From an uncultured Steroidobacter sp. (GTDB lineage Bacteria > Pseudomonadota > Gammaproteobacteria > Steroidobacterales > Steroidobacteraceae), in NCBI GenBank assembly GCA_937864115.1, contig CALMII010000056.1:1-64000 (forward strand): a stretch of 64,000 nt of DNA. The letters run 5' to 3'. Positions 37,614 through 45,534 of the stretch are shown here, piece after piece. The translations under genes were made by a program, and so were the position numbers. The first letter of the stretch is position 1; every line of letters starts with the position of its first letter. Below the pieces are notes generated by a model. The model saw only the letters and a list, made by a program, of their open reading frames with translations. It made no database searches and was not told the origin of the DNA.

Positions 37614-38243
37614 CTACGGCTTGCTGCGATGCCGCTGCTCGAGCTCTCCCACGACCTTCGCCAGCGACAGGCCGCGATTCTTCAACAACAGCGTCAGGTG
37701 ATAGAGCAGGTCGGCTGATTCGCTGACCAGTCGATCGTCTTCCTGCGTCACGGCCGCCAGCGCCACCTCGACGCCTTCCTCGCCCACTTTCTGCGCCATG
37801 CGCGTCGTTCCCTCAGACCAGAGGCGTGCGGTATAGCTGCCTTCCGGTCGCTCGGCGATACGCTGCGCCAGCACGGCTTCGAGCCGGCTCAGGAACGCCA
37901 CCGACGTCGCATCCGTGCCGATCTCGTCGCCGAAGCAGCTCTTCGTGCCAGTGTGGCAGGTGGGGCCGTCCGGTCGCGCGGTGATCAGCAACGAATCGCG
38001 ATCGCAGTCGGCGGAGACGGCAACGACGTGCAGGAAGTTTCCGGAAGTTTCCCCCTTGGTCCACAGGCGGTTCTTGCTGCGGCTGAAGAAAGTCACACGT
38101 CCGCTTTCCAGCGTCTGGCGCAGCGACTCCGCATTCACGAAGCCGAGCATCAGTACCTGACCGGACGTCGCGTCCTGCACGATGGCGGGCAGCAGGCCGT
38201 CGCCCTTGCGCCAGTCGAGCGTATCGATCTCTGCAATGTTCAT
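37614..38243 (-). CDS. hisI: phosphoribosyl-AMP cyclohydrolase / phosphoribosyl-ATP pyrophosphatase
   Basis: Catalyses steps 2 and 3 of histidine synthesis. The 209 residues contain HisI first (LDWRKGDGLLPAIVQD, CDRDSLLI, CHTGTKSCF with metal-binding cysteines) and HisE from about 115 (LSRLEAVLAQRIAERPEGSYTARL, KVGEEGVEVALAA). The HisI-HisE fusion is usual in gammaproteobacteria. The start at 38243 overlaps the hisF stop by 4 bp. Last gene of the operon; a REP palindrome follows. Confidence 0.95.
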   Translation of the reverse strand: MNIAEIDTLDWRKGDGLLPAIVQDATSGQVLMLGFVNAESLRQTLESGRVTFFSRSKNRLWTKGETSGNFLHVVAVSADCDRDSLLITARPDGPTCHTGTKSCFGDEIGTDATSVAFLSRLEAVLAQRIAERPEGSYTARLWSEGTTRMAQKVGEEGVEVALAAVTQEDDRLVSESADLLYHLTLLLKNRGLSLAKVVGELEQRHRSKP

Positions 38244-39007
38244 GGCCGGATCTCGATCGAATGCTGTCGCAGGTAAGTCTTGAGTGTCGGAATGGCGATG
38301 GCGCCGCTGTGAAACACGCTCGCGGCGAGCGCGCCGTCGACCTGTGCTTCGGTGAATACGCGCTCGAAATGTTCCGGCGCACCAGCGCCGCCCGAAGCGA
38401 TCAGCGGCACATGACACAGTCGTCGCACGGCCTGAAGCTGTGCAAGGTCATAGCCGGCGCGGACGCCGTCGCTGGCCATGCAGTTCAGCACGATCTCGCC
38501 GGCGCCGCGCTCCTGCACTTCGCGCACCCAGTCGAGCGTGCGGCGCGCCGTGTTGCGTGTGCGGGTCGGATCGCCCGTGAACTGGTAGACGAAGTAGTCG
38601 CCATCGAGCGTCTGGCTGTCGATGCCGACAACGACACATTGCACACCGAACCGCGCACTGAGTCGCGAGATCAGTTCCGGATCGGCCAGCGCGGGCGAGT
38701 TGATCGAAATTTTTTCCGCGCCTTCGCCCAGCACTTCCTCCGCATCGGCGACGGAGCGGATGCCGCCGGCGACGCAGAAGGGAATGTCGAGAATCCGCGC
38801 GACACGACTCACCCAGCTGCGATCCACCGAGCGCCCGTCGGGACTCGCGGTGATGTCGTAGAACACGAGCTCGTCCGCGCCTTCGTCGCGATAGCGCGTG
38901 GCGAGTTCGAGAATGTCGCCCACGACCACGTGGTCGCGGAAGCGCACGCCCTTGACGACCTGCCCGTCTCTTACGTCGAGGCAGGGGATGATGCGTTTGG
39001 CAAGAAT
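38240..39007 (-). CDS. hisF: imidazole glycerol phosphate synthase subunit HisF (ATT start)
   Basis: Cyclase half of IGP synthase; uses ammonia from HisH to make IGP and AICAR. The 255-residue beta/alpha barrel has AKRIIPCLDVRDGQVVKG, catalytic Asp in VRDG, VVGIDSQT and ASGGAGAPEHF. Family proteins begin MLAKRIIP; here the codon at the Met position is ATT (39007-39005). It sits 8 nt after AGGAG, and no in-frame ATG, GTG or TTG is nearby, so initiation on AUU is the best reading. The gene overlaps hisA by 37 bp. Confidence 0.93.
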   Translation of the reverse strand: MLAKRIIPCLDVRDGQVVKGVRFRDHVVVGDILELATRYRDEGADELVFYDITASPDGRSVDRSWVSRVARILDIPFCVAGGIRSVADAEEVLGEGAEKISINSPALADPELISRLSARFGVQCVVVGIDSQTLDGDYFVYQFTGDPTRTRNTARRTLDWVREVQERGAGEIVLNCMASDGVRAGYDLAQLQAVRRLCHVPLIASGGAGAPEHFERVFTEAQVDGALAASVFHSGAIAIPTLKTYLRQHSIEIRP

Positions 39008-39729
39008 GGCCGCAGCTCCTCGGCAGTGATCCGGTTTTCCAGCATCGCCTTGCCGCTGATCACGGCGGCGACGCCACAGTCTCGCAAGGCGTGCAGATCG
39101 CGCGCTTCGCTGACGCCGCCCGAGGCCTGCCATTGCAGTTCGGGAAAGCGTCGCACCGCGTCGGCATAGAGTTCGCAGTTCGGGCCAGTGAGGGCGCCGT
39201 CGCGAGCGATGTCGGTGCACAGCACGTGGCCGAGTCCGGCCTTCATGAATTTTTCCACGGCTTTCCACAGCACCGTGTCGCTGGTCTGCTGCCAGCCGTG
39301 CGTGGTCAGCATCGGTGCGCCCGATGCATCGATGCGCACATCGAAGGCGAGCACGATCTTCTTGGGATCGACCTCGCCCATCCAGCGCATCACTTCCTCG
39401 GGCGCGGTCACCGCAACGCTGCCGATGACGGCGCGCTCGATGCCCGACTGCAGCAGCTCGCGCACGCGGTCGAGTGTGCGCAATCCGCCGCCGACCTGCA
39501 GCTTCGCGCGCTTCGCTGCGGCGAGGTCGCCGATGATCGTGCGGTTGCGCTGTTGTCCGTCGCGGGCGCCGTCGAGATCGACGACATGCACGCGGCGCGC
39601 TCCGAGCGCGACATAGCGCGAGAGAACATCGGCCGGTTCGGTCGAGTAGACGGTTTCGGCGGCGAAGTCGCCCTGGAACAGGCGGACACAGCGGCCTTCC
39701 TTCAGATCGATGGCAGGAATGAGTTCCAT
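38971..39729 (-). CDS. hisA: ProFAR isomerase
   Basis: 1-(5-phosphoribosyl)-5-[(5-phosphoribosylamino)methylideneamino]imidazole-4-carboxamide isomerase, step 4 of histidine synthesis. The 252-residue barrel starts MELIPAIDLKEGRCVRLFQG and shows VVDLDGARDG, QVGGGLRTLD and a second phosphate site GGVSEARDL. I chose ATG 39729, since upstream residues in the frame are a shadow of hisH. It starts 5 bp after hisH ends; its tail provides the ribosome-binding site for hisF. Confidence 0.95.
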   Translation of the reverse strand: MELIPAIDLKEGRCVRLFQGDFAAETVYSTEPADVLSRYVALGARRVHVVDLDGARDGQQRNRTIIGDLAAAKRAKLQVGGGLRTLDRVRELLQSGIERAVIGSVAVTAPEEVMRWMGEVDPKKIVLAFDVRIDASGAPMLTTHGWQQTSDTVLWKAVEKFMKAGLGHVLCTDIARDGALTGPNCELYADAVRRFPELQWQASGGVSEARDLHALRDCGVAAVISGKAMLENRITAEELRPFLPNASSPAST

Positions 39730-39734
39730 GGAAT

Positions 39735-40331
39735 CTACAGTTGCAGGAAATTGCGGAGCAGTTGCGCGCCGACGCGGGCCGAGCGCTCGGGATGGAATTG
39801 CGCGCCGTGGACGTTGCCGCGCCGGACGACGGCCGTGAACGCATCGCCGTAAGTCGTCGTTGCGAGCGTGTGTTCGCTCAGCGGCGCGGCATAGCTGTGG
39901 ACGAAGTAGACGTAGTCGCCGGCGGCAATGTCGTTCAGCAGCGGCGAGGGTCGATCGAATTCGAGCTGGTTCCAGCCCATGTGCGGCACGGGCAGGCCAT
40001 CGCGCTGCGGCAGCCGGCGTACGCGACCGGGCAGCAGGCCGAGGCACGGCACGTCGCCTTCTTCCGACGACTCGAACAGCAACTGCATGCCGACGCAGAT
40101 GCCGAGCAGCGGCTGGCGCAGTTCGCGGATCGTGTCGACGAGGCCGGCCTGCTGCAGCCGGCCCATGCAATCCGCCGCCGCGCCGACGCCCGGCAGGATC
40201 ACGTGGCTGGCGCGGCGCAGGCGTTCCGGATCGGTCGTGAGATCGGCCGGCACGCCGAGTCGTTCGACGGCCATTTGCAGCGACGCGATATTGGCGCCGC
40301 CGCTGTCGATGATGGCGAGACCTGAGTTCAC
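39735..40331 (-). CDS. hisH: imidazole glycerol phosphate synthase subunit HisH
   Basis: Glutaminase half of IGP synthase. The 198-residue class I amidotransferase has the oxyanion strand ILPGVGAAADC, the nucleophile in LGICVGMQLLFESSEEG and the catalytic His-Glu in VHGAQFHPERS. Starts MNSGLAIIDSGGANIAS. The start overlaps the hisB stop by 4 bp. Confidence 0.95.
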   Translation of the reverse strand: MNSGLAIIDSGGANIASLQMAVERLGVPADLTTDPERLRRASHVILPGVGAAADCMGRLQQAGLVDTIRELRQPLLGICVGMQLLFESSEEGDVPCLGLLPGRVRRLPQRDGLPVPHMGWNQLEFDRPSPLLNDIAAGDYVYFVHSYAAPLSEHTLATTTYGDAFTAVVRRGNVHGAQFHPERSARVGAQLLRNFLQL

Positions 40332-41392
40332 AGCGTTCCCTTGGTGCTGGGCAGTTCCGTATCGGTGATACGGAATGCCTGGCGCAATGTACGGCCCACT
40401 CCCTTGAAGCAGGCCTCGATCATGTGGTGCGTGTTGTCGCCTTCGACCTTGATGTTGATCGCGGCGCCGAGTGTTTCCGCCAGCGAGCGGAAGAAATGCG
40501 GCACGAGTTCGGTCGGCAGCTGGCCGACGGAATCGCGGCCGAATTTGCCTTCGAAGACGAAGTAGGGTCGTCCCGACAGATCGATGGCGACCTGCACCAG
40601 CGCCTCATCCATCGGCAGCACGAAGCCGTAGCGATGGATGCCGCGCTTGTCGCCGAGCGCAGCCTTCAGCGCCTGGCCGAGCGCGAGCGCGCAGTCCTCG
40701 ACTGTGTGATGTTCGTCGATGTGCAGATCGCCCTTGCAGGTCAGTTCCAGCGAGAAGCCGCCGTGCTTGGCGATCTGCTCGAGCATGTGGTCGAAGAATC
40801 CCAGGCCGGTCGTGACATGGATCGGCGATTCCTTGTCGAGATCGACGGCAACGCGAATGTCGGTTTCCTTGGTCTTGCGATCGATCGTCGCGCGACGGTT
40901 CGGTGCGGTGAGGCGTGCCGCGATCTCGCGCCAGCCGAGATCCGTGCCGATGCGCAACCCGGCGACACCGATGTTGCGGGCCAGTTCGAGATCGGTCTCG
41001 CGATCGCCGATGACGTAGCTGTTGGCGCGGTCGATGTCCGTCGTGCGCAGATAGTCGTCGAGCAGGCCGGCCTTCGGCTTGCGGCAGCCGCAGTTATCGG
41101 CCGGTAAATGTGGGCAGATGAACTCGGCATCGAAGCGGATGCCCTGCGAGCCGAGCAGTGTCTGCAGGAATTCGTGCGGCTCGCGGAAGGTCGGTTCGGG
41201 AAAACTGGCGGTACCCAATCCGTCCTGGTTGCTGACCATGACGAAGCGATAGCCGGCTTCCTGCAGGCGCAGCAGGGCCGGAATCACGTCGCGCACCAGC
41301 CTGAGCTTGGGCAGGCTGTCGATCTGGAAATCGGCCGGCTCTTCGATGATCGTGCCGTCGCGATCGATGAACAGGATTTTCCTGCCGCTCAT
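40328..41392 (-). CDS. hisB: histidinol-phosphatase / imidazoleglycerol-phosphate dehydratase
   Basis: A fused enzyme for steps 6 and 8. Residues 1-165 form the HAD phosphatase (FIDRDGTIIEEP, zinc ligands CPHLPADNCGC). From about 170 the dehydratase follows (VDLDKESPIHVTTGLGFFDH, HHTVEDCALALGQA, manganese-binding histidines). At 354 residues it has the length of the gammaproteobacterial fusion. ATGA overlaps with both neighbours. Confidence 0.95.
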   Translation of the reverse strand: MSGRKILFIDRDGTIIEEPADFQIDSLPKLRLVRDVIPALLRLQEAGYRFVMVSNQDGLGTASFPEPTFREPHEFLQTLLGSQGIRFDAEFICPHLPADNCGCRKPKAGLLDDYLRTTDIDRANSYVIGDRETDLELARNIGVAGLRIGTDLGWREIAARLTAPNRRATIDRKTKETDIRVAVDLDKESPIHVTTGLGFFDHMLEQIAKHGGFSLELTCKGDLHIDEHHTVEDCALALGQALKAALGDKRGIHRYGFVLPMDEALVQVAIDLSGRPYFVFEGKFGRDSVGQLPTELVPHFFRSLAETLGAAINIKVEGDNTHHMIEACFKGVGRTLRQAFRITDTELPSTKGTL

Positions 41393-42474
41393 GCTGCATC
41401 TCCGGCAAGGGTGGCGATGGCGCCGATCGCCTGCAGCAGGCGCGTGTTCTGTTCGGCGGTGCCGACGGAAATGCGCAGGCAGCTGGCGAGCAGCGGGTTC
41501 GAGCGCGGATCGCGGATGATCAGGCCCGCGCCAACGGCGGCTTTGAACACGGCGTCGGCATCGACGCAGTCGACGAGAATGAAATTCGAATCGCTCGGCC
41601 AGGCGCGGCGAATCGCAGGGGCGCGCGTCAGTTCCGGCAACAGGCGCTCACGTTGCTCGAGAATGTCGGCGATGCGCTTGTCCGCTTCGGCGCGATGCGT
41701 CGCGTTGGTGAACGTCAGCACGGATTCGATGGTCTGGGTGGGCAAGGCATACGGCGTGATGACGCGCGCGAGCAGTTCAACGATGTCTTCATGGGCCAGC
41801 AAGGCGCCGCAACGCGCGCCGGCCAGCGCGTAGGCCTTCGACAGCGTTCGCAGCACCACCAGGTTTTCGAACCGCGCGAGCGACTGCGCGAAGCTCTCGA
41901 CCTTTGCGAACTCGACGTAGGCTTCATCGACGACCACGACGGCCTTGTTCGCGAGTCGTTCGCAGAGGGTTTCGATTGCGCGGCGATCCATGAGATTGCC
42001 GGTCGGGTTGTTCGGCGAGCACACGAAGACGATCTTGACGTTCTCGTTCCAGGCTGCGAGTACCCGCTCGACATCGAGTGCATAGCCGCGTTCCTTCAAC
42101 AACGGCACTTCGATGACGTCCGCGCCCTGGATGCGCGCCGACACCTTGTACATGCCGAAGGTCGGCGGACAGATCACGACACTGTCCCGACCGGCGCGAC
42201 AGAATGCACGTACCAGCAGATCGATGCCTTCGTCGCTGCCGCGGCCTGCGAGCACATTGCGGGGTTCGACACCGTAGAGTTCGGCGAGATGCTGGATCAG
42301 TTCCTCCGGCTGCGGTTCCGGATAGCGATTGAGCCCGGCGTGTGTCGCATCTTCCGTCGCGCGCCAGGGCATCTCGTTCGCGTGCATGCGTTCGAGCGAC
42401 GGCTCCCAGGCGGCGTGTTCGTACGGACGCAGCGTGAGAATGTCGGGGCGGGCACGTTCGAGGATGCGGATCAT
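41389..42474 (-). CDS. hisC: histidinol-phosphate aminotransferase
   Basis: A PLP enzyme turning imidazole-acetol phosphate into histidinol phosphate. The 361 residues include RYPEPQPEELIQHLAE, VCSPNNPTGNLMD, VVVDEAYVEFA and the PLP lysine in LRTLSKAYALAGARCG. Starts MIRILERARPDILTLRPYE. It overlaps hisB and hisD by 4 bp each. Confidence 0.95.
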   Translation of the reverse strand: MIRILERARPDILTLRPYEHAAWEPSLERMHANEMPWRATEDATHAGLNRYPEPQPEELIQHLAELYGVEPRNVLAGRGSDEGIDLLVRAFCRAGRDSVVICPPTFGMYKVSARIQGADVIEVPLLKERGYALDVERVLAAWNENVKIVFVCSPNNPTGNLMDRRAIETLCERLANKAVVVVDEAYVEFAKVESFAQSLARFENLVVLRTLSKAYALAGARCGALLAHEDIVELLARVITPYALPTQTIESVLTFTNATHRAEADKRIADILEQRERLLPELTRAPAIRRAWPSDSNFILVDCVDADAVFKAAVGAGLIIRDPRSNPLLASCLRISVGTAEQNTRLLQAIGAIATLAGDAA

Positions 42475-43793
42475 GCGCGGTCCGCTCCGTCGAGATGATC
42501 GAGACGAACCTGCACGGCGTTGGCGTGCGCATCGAGGCCTTCGAGCTCGGCGATGGTGATCGCCGTGGGGCCGAGATCGCGCAGTCCGTCGTCGGTCAGT
42601 TCCTGTACCGTCATGCGACGCATGAAGTCCGTCATCGACAGGCCGCTGTAGGCACGCGCGAACCCGTAAGTCGGCAGGACGTGATTGGTGCCGCTGCAGT
42701 AGTCGCCCATGGATTCCGGCGTCCAGGCGCCGAGGAACACCGAGCCGGCGTTGCGGATCTTCGGTAGCCAGGCGCGCGCATTCCCGACCTGGACGATCAA
42801 GTGTTCGGGCGCGTAGTCGTTGCTGACTTCGAATGCCTGTTCCAGCGACTCCACCGCGATGATGCGACTGTGCTGGATCGACTCACGCAGCGTGCTTTCG
42901 CGGCCGAGGCGCTGCATCTGCCGCTCCAGTTCTTCGATGGTGTCCTGTGCGAGCCGGGTCGAAGTGGTGACGAGCACGACCTGTGCATCGGCGCTGTGTT
43001 CGGCCTGCGCCAGCAGATCCGCCGCTACGAAGGTCGCGCGCGCCGATTCGTCGGCGATCACCAGCACTTCCGACGGTCCAGCGGGCAGATCGAGTGCGGC
43101 GCCATCGGGATCGTTCGATACCAGCAGCTTTGCGGCGGTCACCCAGGAATTGCCCGGCCCGAACACCTTGTCGACTTTCGGAATCGTCTGCGTGCCATAG
43201 GCCATTGCAGCGATGGCCTGTGCGCCGCCGACCTTGAACACGCGATCGACGCCGCACAGGCGTGCAGCGACCAGCACCGCGGGATCGGCTTTCCCGTCCT
43301 TGCGCGGCGGCGTGCAGAGAATGCGCGTCGTGCAGCCGGCGATGCGTGCCGGTACCGCGAGCATGATGGCCGCAGAGGGCAGGGGAGCGACGCCGGCCGG
43401 CACGTACAGGCCGACGGCGTCGATGGCGCGGAAGTGGCGCTCGCAGACTACGCCCGGCGAGGTCTCGATGCGGATCGGATCGGCGAGCTGTGCGACATGG
43501 AAGCGGCTGACGTTCGCGATGGCACGATGCAGGGCGGCCCTCTGGGTTTCGTTCAGTTGCGACTCGGCCCAGGCGAATTCTTCCGGCGGCACGTCGAGCG
43601 TGTCGATGGTCGGGCAGTCGAAACGGCGCGTGTAGTCGAGCACGGCTTCGTCGCCGCGCGCGCGCACGTCATCCACGATGCGCTTCACGCTGGCGGTGAG
43701 CTGTTCGGCGTCGCTCTGTGCCGGACGCCGCAACGCCGCGCGTCGCGCGTCCGCCGACATCGAAGACCATTGCAGGATCGGCAGCGCGCTCAT
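42471..43793 (-). CDS. hisD: histidinol dehydrogenase
   Basis: A zinc enzyme that performs the last two oxidations to histidine with NAD. The 440 residues include TRRFDCPTIDTLD, VGLYVPAGVAPLPS, KVFGPGNSWVTAAK, LPAGPSEVLVIADE and near the C-terminus GTNHVLPTYGFARAYSGLS. I chose ATG 43793 (MSALPILQW), which overlaps the hisG stop by 4 bp; the longer upstream frame is a shadow of hisG. Confidence 0.95.
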   Translation of the reverse strand: MSALPILQWSSMSADARRAALRRPAQSDAEQLTASVKRIVDDVRARGDEAVLDYTRRFDCPTIDTLDVPPEEFAWAESQLNETQRAALHRAIANVSRFHVAQLADPIRIETSPGVVCERHFRAIDAVGLYVPAGVAPLPSAAIMLAVPARIAGCTTRILCTPPRKDGKADPAVLVAARLCGVDRVFKVGGAQAIAAMAYGTQTIPKVDKVFGPGNSWVTAAKLLVSNDPDGAALDLPAGPSEVLVIADESARATFVAADLLAQAEHSADAQVVLVTTSTRLAQDTIEELERQMQRLGRESTLRESIQHSRIIAVESLEQAFEVSNDYAPEHLIVQVGNARAWLPKIRNAGSVFLGAWTPESMGDYCSGTNHVLPTYGFARAYSGLSMTDFMRRMTVQELTDDGLRDLGPTAITIAELEGLDAHANAVQVRLDHLDGADRA

Positions 43794-44692
43794 GCCAGCA
43801 TCTTCTCGACCGGCAGCACGAGGATCGCGCTGGCGCCCGCAGCCTTCAGGCTTTCGAGCGTTTCCCAGAACACGTTCTCGCGACACACCGCGTGGACGGC
43901 GACTTTGTCGCCCGAGCCATCGAGCGGCACGATCGTCGGCGACTCGCTGCCGGGCAGCAGCTTGCGGATTTCCGTGAGCCGGTCGCGCGGCGCGTGCAGC
44001 ATGATGTACTTGCTCTCCTTCACCTGCTGCACGCCGTCGATGCGTACCGTGAGACGGTGAATCCATTCCTGTTTTTCCTGGCTCACGGGTACCGGCGTGC
44101 TGATGATGGCCGCCTGGCTTTCCATCACCGTTTCCGCTTCGGTCAGGTGATTGGCGATGAGCGTCGAGCCGGTGGAGACGAGGTCGCAGATGAAGTCGGC
44201 ACGGCCCAGTCGCGGCGCGATTTCCACGGCGCCCGACATCGTGACGACATCGGCTTTGATGTCGCGCTCGCGCAGGAAGCGGCCGAGGATGTTCGGATAG
44301 GTCGTCGCGATGCGCTTGCCGCGCAGCGAATTCGCATCCTTGTATTCGGTGCCATCGGGCACGGCGATGGACAGGCGGCACTTGCCGTAGTCGAGCACCA
44401 TCACCTGGTCGAACAGCGGCGTCACGCCGCGCGCCTGGAAGGCGAGGCGTTTCTCTTCGATGACATTGAGGCCGACGATGCCGAGATCGCAGACGTCTTG
44501 CTGTACCAGGTCCGGAATGTCGTCGTCGCGCACGAACAGCACATCGAGCGGCATGTTCTCGCCGTAGCACATGAGCTGATCCTTGCCGCGGCTGTATTTC
44601 AGGCCGCAGCGGACCAGCAGGTCCAGCGAGTTTTCGGTGAGGCGTCCCGACTTCTGCAGGGCGACTTTGAGGCGCGAAGATTTGTCGATCAT
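43790..44692 (-). CDS. hisG: ATP phosphoribosyltransferase (long form)
   Basis: First and feedback-controlled step of histidine synthesis. At 300 residues it is the long HisG with its own C-terminal regulatory (ACT-like) domain, so no HisZ partner is required. KVALQKSGRLTENSLDLL, DVLFVRDDDIPDLV, DLGIVGLNV and the PRPP loop region ADFICDLVSTGSTLIAN are visible. It follows the TrpR-like gene by 12 bp. Confidence 0.95.
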   Translation of the reverse strand: MIDKSSRLKVALQKSGRLTENSLDLLVRCGLKYSRGKDQLMCYGENMPLDVLFVRDDDIPDLVQQDVCDLGIVGLNVIEEKRLAFQARGVTPLFDQVMVLDYGKCRLSIAVPDGTEYKDANSLRGKRIATTYPNILGRFLRERDIKADVVTMSGAVEIAPRLGRADFICDLVSTGSTLIANHLTEAETVMESQAAIISTPVPVSQEKQEWIHRLTVRIDGVQQVKESKYIMLHAPRDRLTEIRKLLPGSESPTIVPLDGSGDKVAVHAVCRENVFWETLESLKAAGASAILVLPVEKMLA

Positions 44693-44704
44693 GATTTTCC
44701 GGCC

Positions 44705-45022
44705 TCAGCCGACCCGAGGTTCCTTGAGACGTTCCGCGGCCAGCGAGTAACCGCCGTTGCCGTTGGTGAGATAGCGTGCGACGCGGCCGATGGTGGTCAC
44801 GCTCACGCCGGTCTGCCTGTGGATCTCGCGATAGGGCACGCCGTCCTGCAACAGGCCAACGACGGCCCAGCGATCCGCGAGCGCCTGCAGTTCTGCCGGC
44901 GTACACAGGTCGCGGAAGAACGACTTGCACTCGTCGATGTTCTTCAACGTCAGAACAGCGGCGAAAAGCGAGCGCTCCGCCAGCGCTTCCTGGCGCGGCG
45001 TGACCAGTCGATGTTCTTTCAT
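44705..45022 (-). CDS. TrpR/YerC-like repressor, probable his operon regulator
   Basis: A 105-residue all-helical DNA-binding protein of the TrpR/YerC-YecD family: LTLKNIDECKSFFRDLCTPAELQALADRW is the family core, and YREIHRQTGVSVTTIGRVARYL the helix-turn-helix. As first gene of the his operon, 12 bp before hisG, it is likely to repress that operon, perhaps with histidine as corepressor. A 22-bp palindrome lies just upstream at 45059. I chose ATG 45022; a GTG at 45070 inside the palindrome would add 16 residues and is the alternative. Confidence 0.82.
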   Translation of the reverse strand: MKEHRLVTPRQEALAERSLFAAVLTLKNIDECKSFFRDLCTPAELQALADRWAVVGLLQDGVPYREIHRQTGVSVTTIGRVARYLTNGNGGYSLAAERLKEPRVG

Positions 45023-45058
45023 GGGAGATCGAGGAGCCGGAGGCGTATGAGCGTAATA

Positions 45059-45080
45059 ATGTGATAGCACGCTATTACAT
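45059..45080. promoter_or_regulatory. 22-bp palindromic operator candidate of the his operon
   Basis: ATGTGATAGC, two central bases, then GCTATTACAT: 9 of 10 positions are symmetric. On the minus strand TTGACA lies at 45098-45093, 12 bp upstream, so a repressor bound here would cover the -10 region. The position at the head of a TrpR-like gene and nine his genes suggests autoregulation. Confidence 0.7.
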
Positions 45081-45092
45081 GATTCCCGGAGC

Positions 45093-45098
45093 TGTCAA
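45093..45098 (-). promoter_or_regulatory. -35 element of the his operon
   Basis: A consensus TTGACA on the minus strand. The -10 is not clear: TAATAG at a 15-bp spacing overlaps the palindrome. Confidence 0.5.
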
Positions 45099-45149
45099 CC
45101 TGGAAATCGATGGTGCCGGCACTGCATCAAGCTGATTGCTGCTGCCTTC

Positions 45150-45212
45150 TCCCTGTGGGTCAGGCTTTAGCCTGACTGTTTTCAGGCCGGCTGAAGCCGG
45201 CAGCACAGGAAG
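45150..45212. repeat. REP/BIME-like palindrome, copy 5
   Basis: CCCTGTGGGTCAGGCTTTAG begins a GTCAGGC/GCCTGAC hairpin, followed by GGCCGGCTGAAGCCGGC and AGCACAGGAAG. It lies between the divergent his and met promoters. One side of the outer stem is diverged. Confidence 0.88.
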
Positions 45213-45247
45213 ACCACCCCTTGACGTTGCCCATGCGGTTGATTTCC

Positions 45248-45277
45248 TTGACGCTTCGCCCGCCGTCCCCCTAGACT
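45248..45277 (+). promoter_or_regulatory. promoter of the metX riboswitch transcript
   Basis: TTGACG (45248-45253), an 18-bp spacer and TAGACT (45272-45277). Transcription would start near 45284, at the first stem of the SAM-I aptamer. Confidence 0.6.
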
Positions 45278-45285
45278 GCCGGCCG

Positions 45286-45397
45286 CTCATCGAGACCGGC
45301 GGAGGGTAAGGCCCTTGGATGCCGGGGCAACCGGCGAGGCTAACCACCTCGAAAAGGTGCCAACTCCTGCGGCGACCGTCAGGTCCCGACAGATGAG
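45286..45397 (+). promoter_or_regulatory. SAM-I (S-box) riboswitch controlling metX-metB
   Basis: CTCATC (45286) pairs with GATGAG (45392-45397) as P1. Inside are GGCGGAGGGTAAGGCCC, the kink-turn and core GATGCCGGGGCAACCGG, a P3 hairpin ACCACCTCG-type and GGTGCCAACTCCTGC, the standard S-box layout. It binds S-adenosylmethionine and turns methionine synthesis off. Downstream, GCTGTGA/TCACAGC and CTACGG/CCGTAG hairpins may form the expression platform. Confidence 0.92.
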
Positions 45398-45534
45398 TTG
45401 CTGTGAAGCTGCATGTCCGCAAGGGCTGCAGATGGCTCACAGCGACCCGCCGCTACGGTACTCCGTAGGGTTTCTGCGATGCGCGAAACCTCTATTCCTG
45501 CCCGCCGGGCAGAGAAGTGCTGGAGTACTTTTCG

